This document shows, in pieces, positions 5,739 through 5,931 of a stretch of 5,931 nucleotides of DNA. This DNA is from Actinomycetota bacterium. GTDB lineage: Bacteria; Actinomycetota; Acidimicrobiia; IMCC26256. The notes beneath the pieces were generated by a model. That model searched no databases, was not told the DNA's origin, and was given only the letters and a program-made list of their open reading frames with translations. Position numbers and translations under genes: made by a program. How positions within the stretch are numbered: position 1 is the first letter of the stretch; each line of letters begins with the position of its first letter. The stretch spans positions 1-5,931 of the forward strand of contig WLHA01000089.1 of NCBI GenBank assembly GCA_009702955.1, written 5' to 3'.

Positions 5739-5931
5739 CTATCCCTCTAGGACGTCGCCCTCCATCCGATTGACGGTGCATCCGAGTTCTTCTAGGTATG
5801 CGATGGAGTCAGCGATGCTCTGTGCCTCACCCGAGATCTCAAGAATCGTCCACCCCGAGTGCTCCTCAACATTCGCACGACGAATACTCGGTATTACATC
5901 GAATCGTTTGATGATCTCGTAGACCATCGGA
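5739..5931 (-). CDS. NIL-domain protein, 5' end cut by window edge
   Basis: The C-terminal 63 residues of a small protein are visible, ending with TAG at 5739-5741. The sequence fits the NIL domain, a ferredoxin/ACT-like fold best known as the C-terminal methionine-binding domain of the MetN transporter ATPase, and also found alone or with ferredoxins and sulfur-assimilation enzymes. Matching features are KRFDV followed by IRRANVEE, a Gly-Trp pair in SGWTILEISGEA, a helix IADSIAYLEELG, then CTVN and a terminal EGDV. An ATG at 5927 is open to translation but is probably internal: the codon before it is Pro, and Pro-Met/Ile-Val-Tyr-Glu is what I expect within the first helix of the domain, leaving the first strand outside the window. 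The likely full length is about 75-80 residues if it is a stand-alone protein. The role is probably ligand sensing linked to sulfur amino acids, but that is inference. Confidence 0.75.
   Translation of the reverse strand, partial: PMVYEIIKRFDVIPSIRRANVEEHSGWTILEISGEAQSIADSIAYLEELGCTVNRMEGDVLEG

Noticed and set aside
5686..5753. Complementary arms GTCCT-GG-AGAG and CTCTAGGAC between the convergent genes, as a shared terminator
   Set aside because: The loop would be 48 nt, there is a two-base bulge, and no U-run follows on either strand, so it is not supported as a terminator.
5712..5757. Inverted repeat CGACGTC / GACGTCG
   Set aside because: Seven bases with a 32-nt gap, and one arm lies in NIL coding sequence; each arm contains the short palindrome GACGTC, so chance is likely.
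5662..5922. Plus-strand ORF of about 86 codons opposite the NIL gene
   Set aside because: Antisense to the NIL-domain frame, which matches a known domain pattern.

Overview
The window looks like chromosomal DNA of moderate G+C content, most likely from an actinobacterium. An aquatic Acidimicrobiia-type lineage is my best guess. The reasons are the style of the Amt protein (no signal peptide, N-terminus directly at TM1), the 182-residue hypothetical protein whose sequence style I associate with that group, GTG/TTG starts paired with clear Shine-Dalgarno (SD) sites, and a possible GlnR-type nitrogen box. This placement is an inference; there is no rRNA or other marker gene here.

Layout, left to right. 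Positions 1-1156 (minus strand) hold an Amt-family ammonium transporter that starts with GTG and runs off the left edge. Its 134-bp upstream gap (1157-1290) is rich in signals: an SD site that can be masked by an upstream complementary hexamer, a 12-bp tandem repeat, a GAAAC-n6-GTAAC element resembling a nitrogen-regulator box, and an interrupted dyad just after the stop codon of the next gene. Positions 1291-4707 (minus) encode a 1138-residue soluble signalling protein, PAS-PAS-PAS-PAS-GAF-GGDEF-EAL. Both the cyclic-di-GMP synthase and phosphodiesterase motifs appear intact. It probably starts at TTG, with a good SD and a plausible promoter in the 139-bp gap upstream. Positions 4847-5395 (minus) encode a conserved-looking hypothetical protein of 182 residues. 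Positions 5405-5686 (plus) hold a weaker 93-codon ORF whose start codon lies only 9 bp from that of its divergent neighbour. Positions 5739-5931 (minus) hold the C-terminal part of a small NIL-domain protein that enters from the right edge.

How the genes relate: three consecutive minus-strand genes (hypothetical, GGDEF-EAL, amt) are co-oriented but separated by 134-139 bp gaps with their own signals, so independent transcription units are more likely than one operon. The link of interest is a multi-sensor c-di-GMP enzyme directly upstream of an ammonium transporter whose leader looks nitrogen-regulated. Amt domains fused to signalling domains are known elsewhere, but here there is only adjacency. 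I saw no mobile element, CRISPR array, tRNA or rRNA. The window is mostly ordinary chromosomal content with an interesting amt leader.
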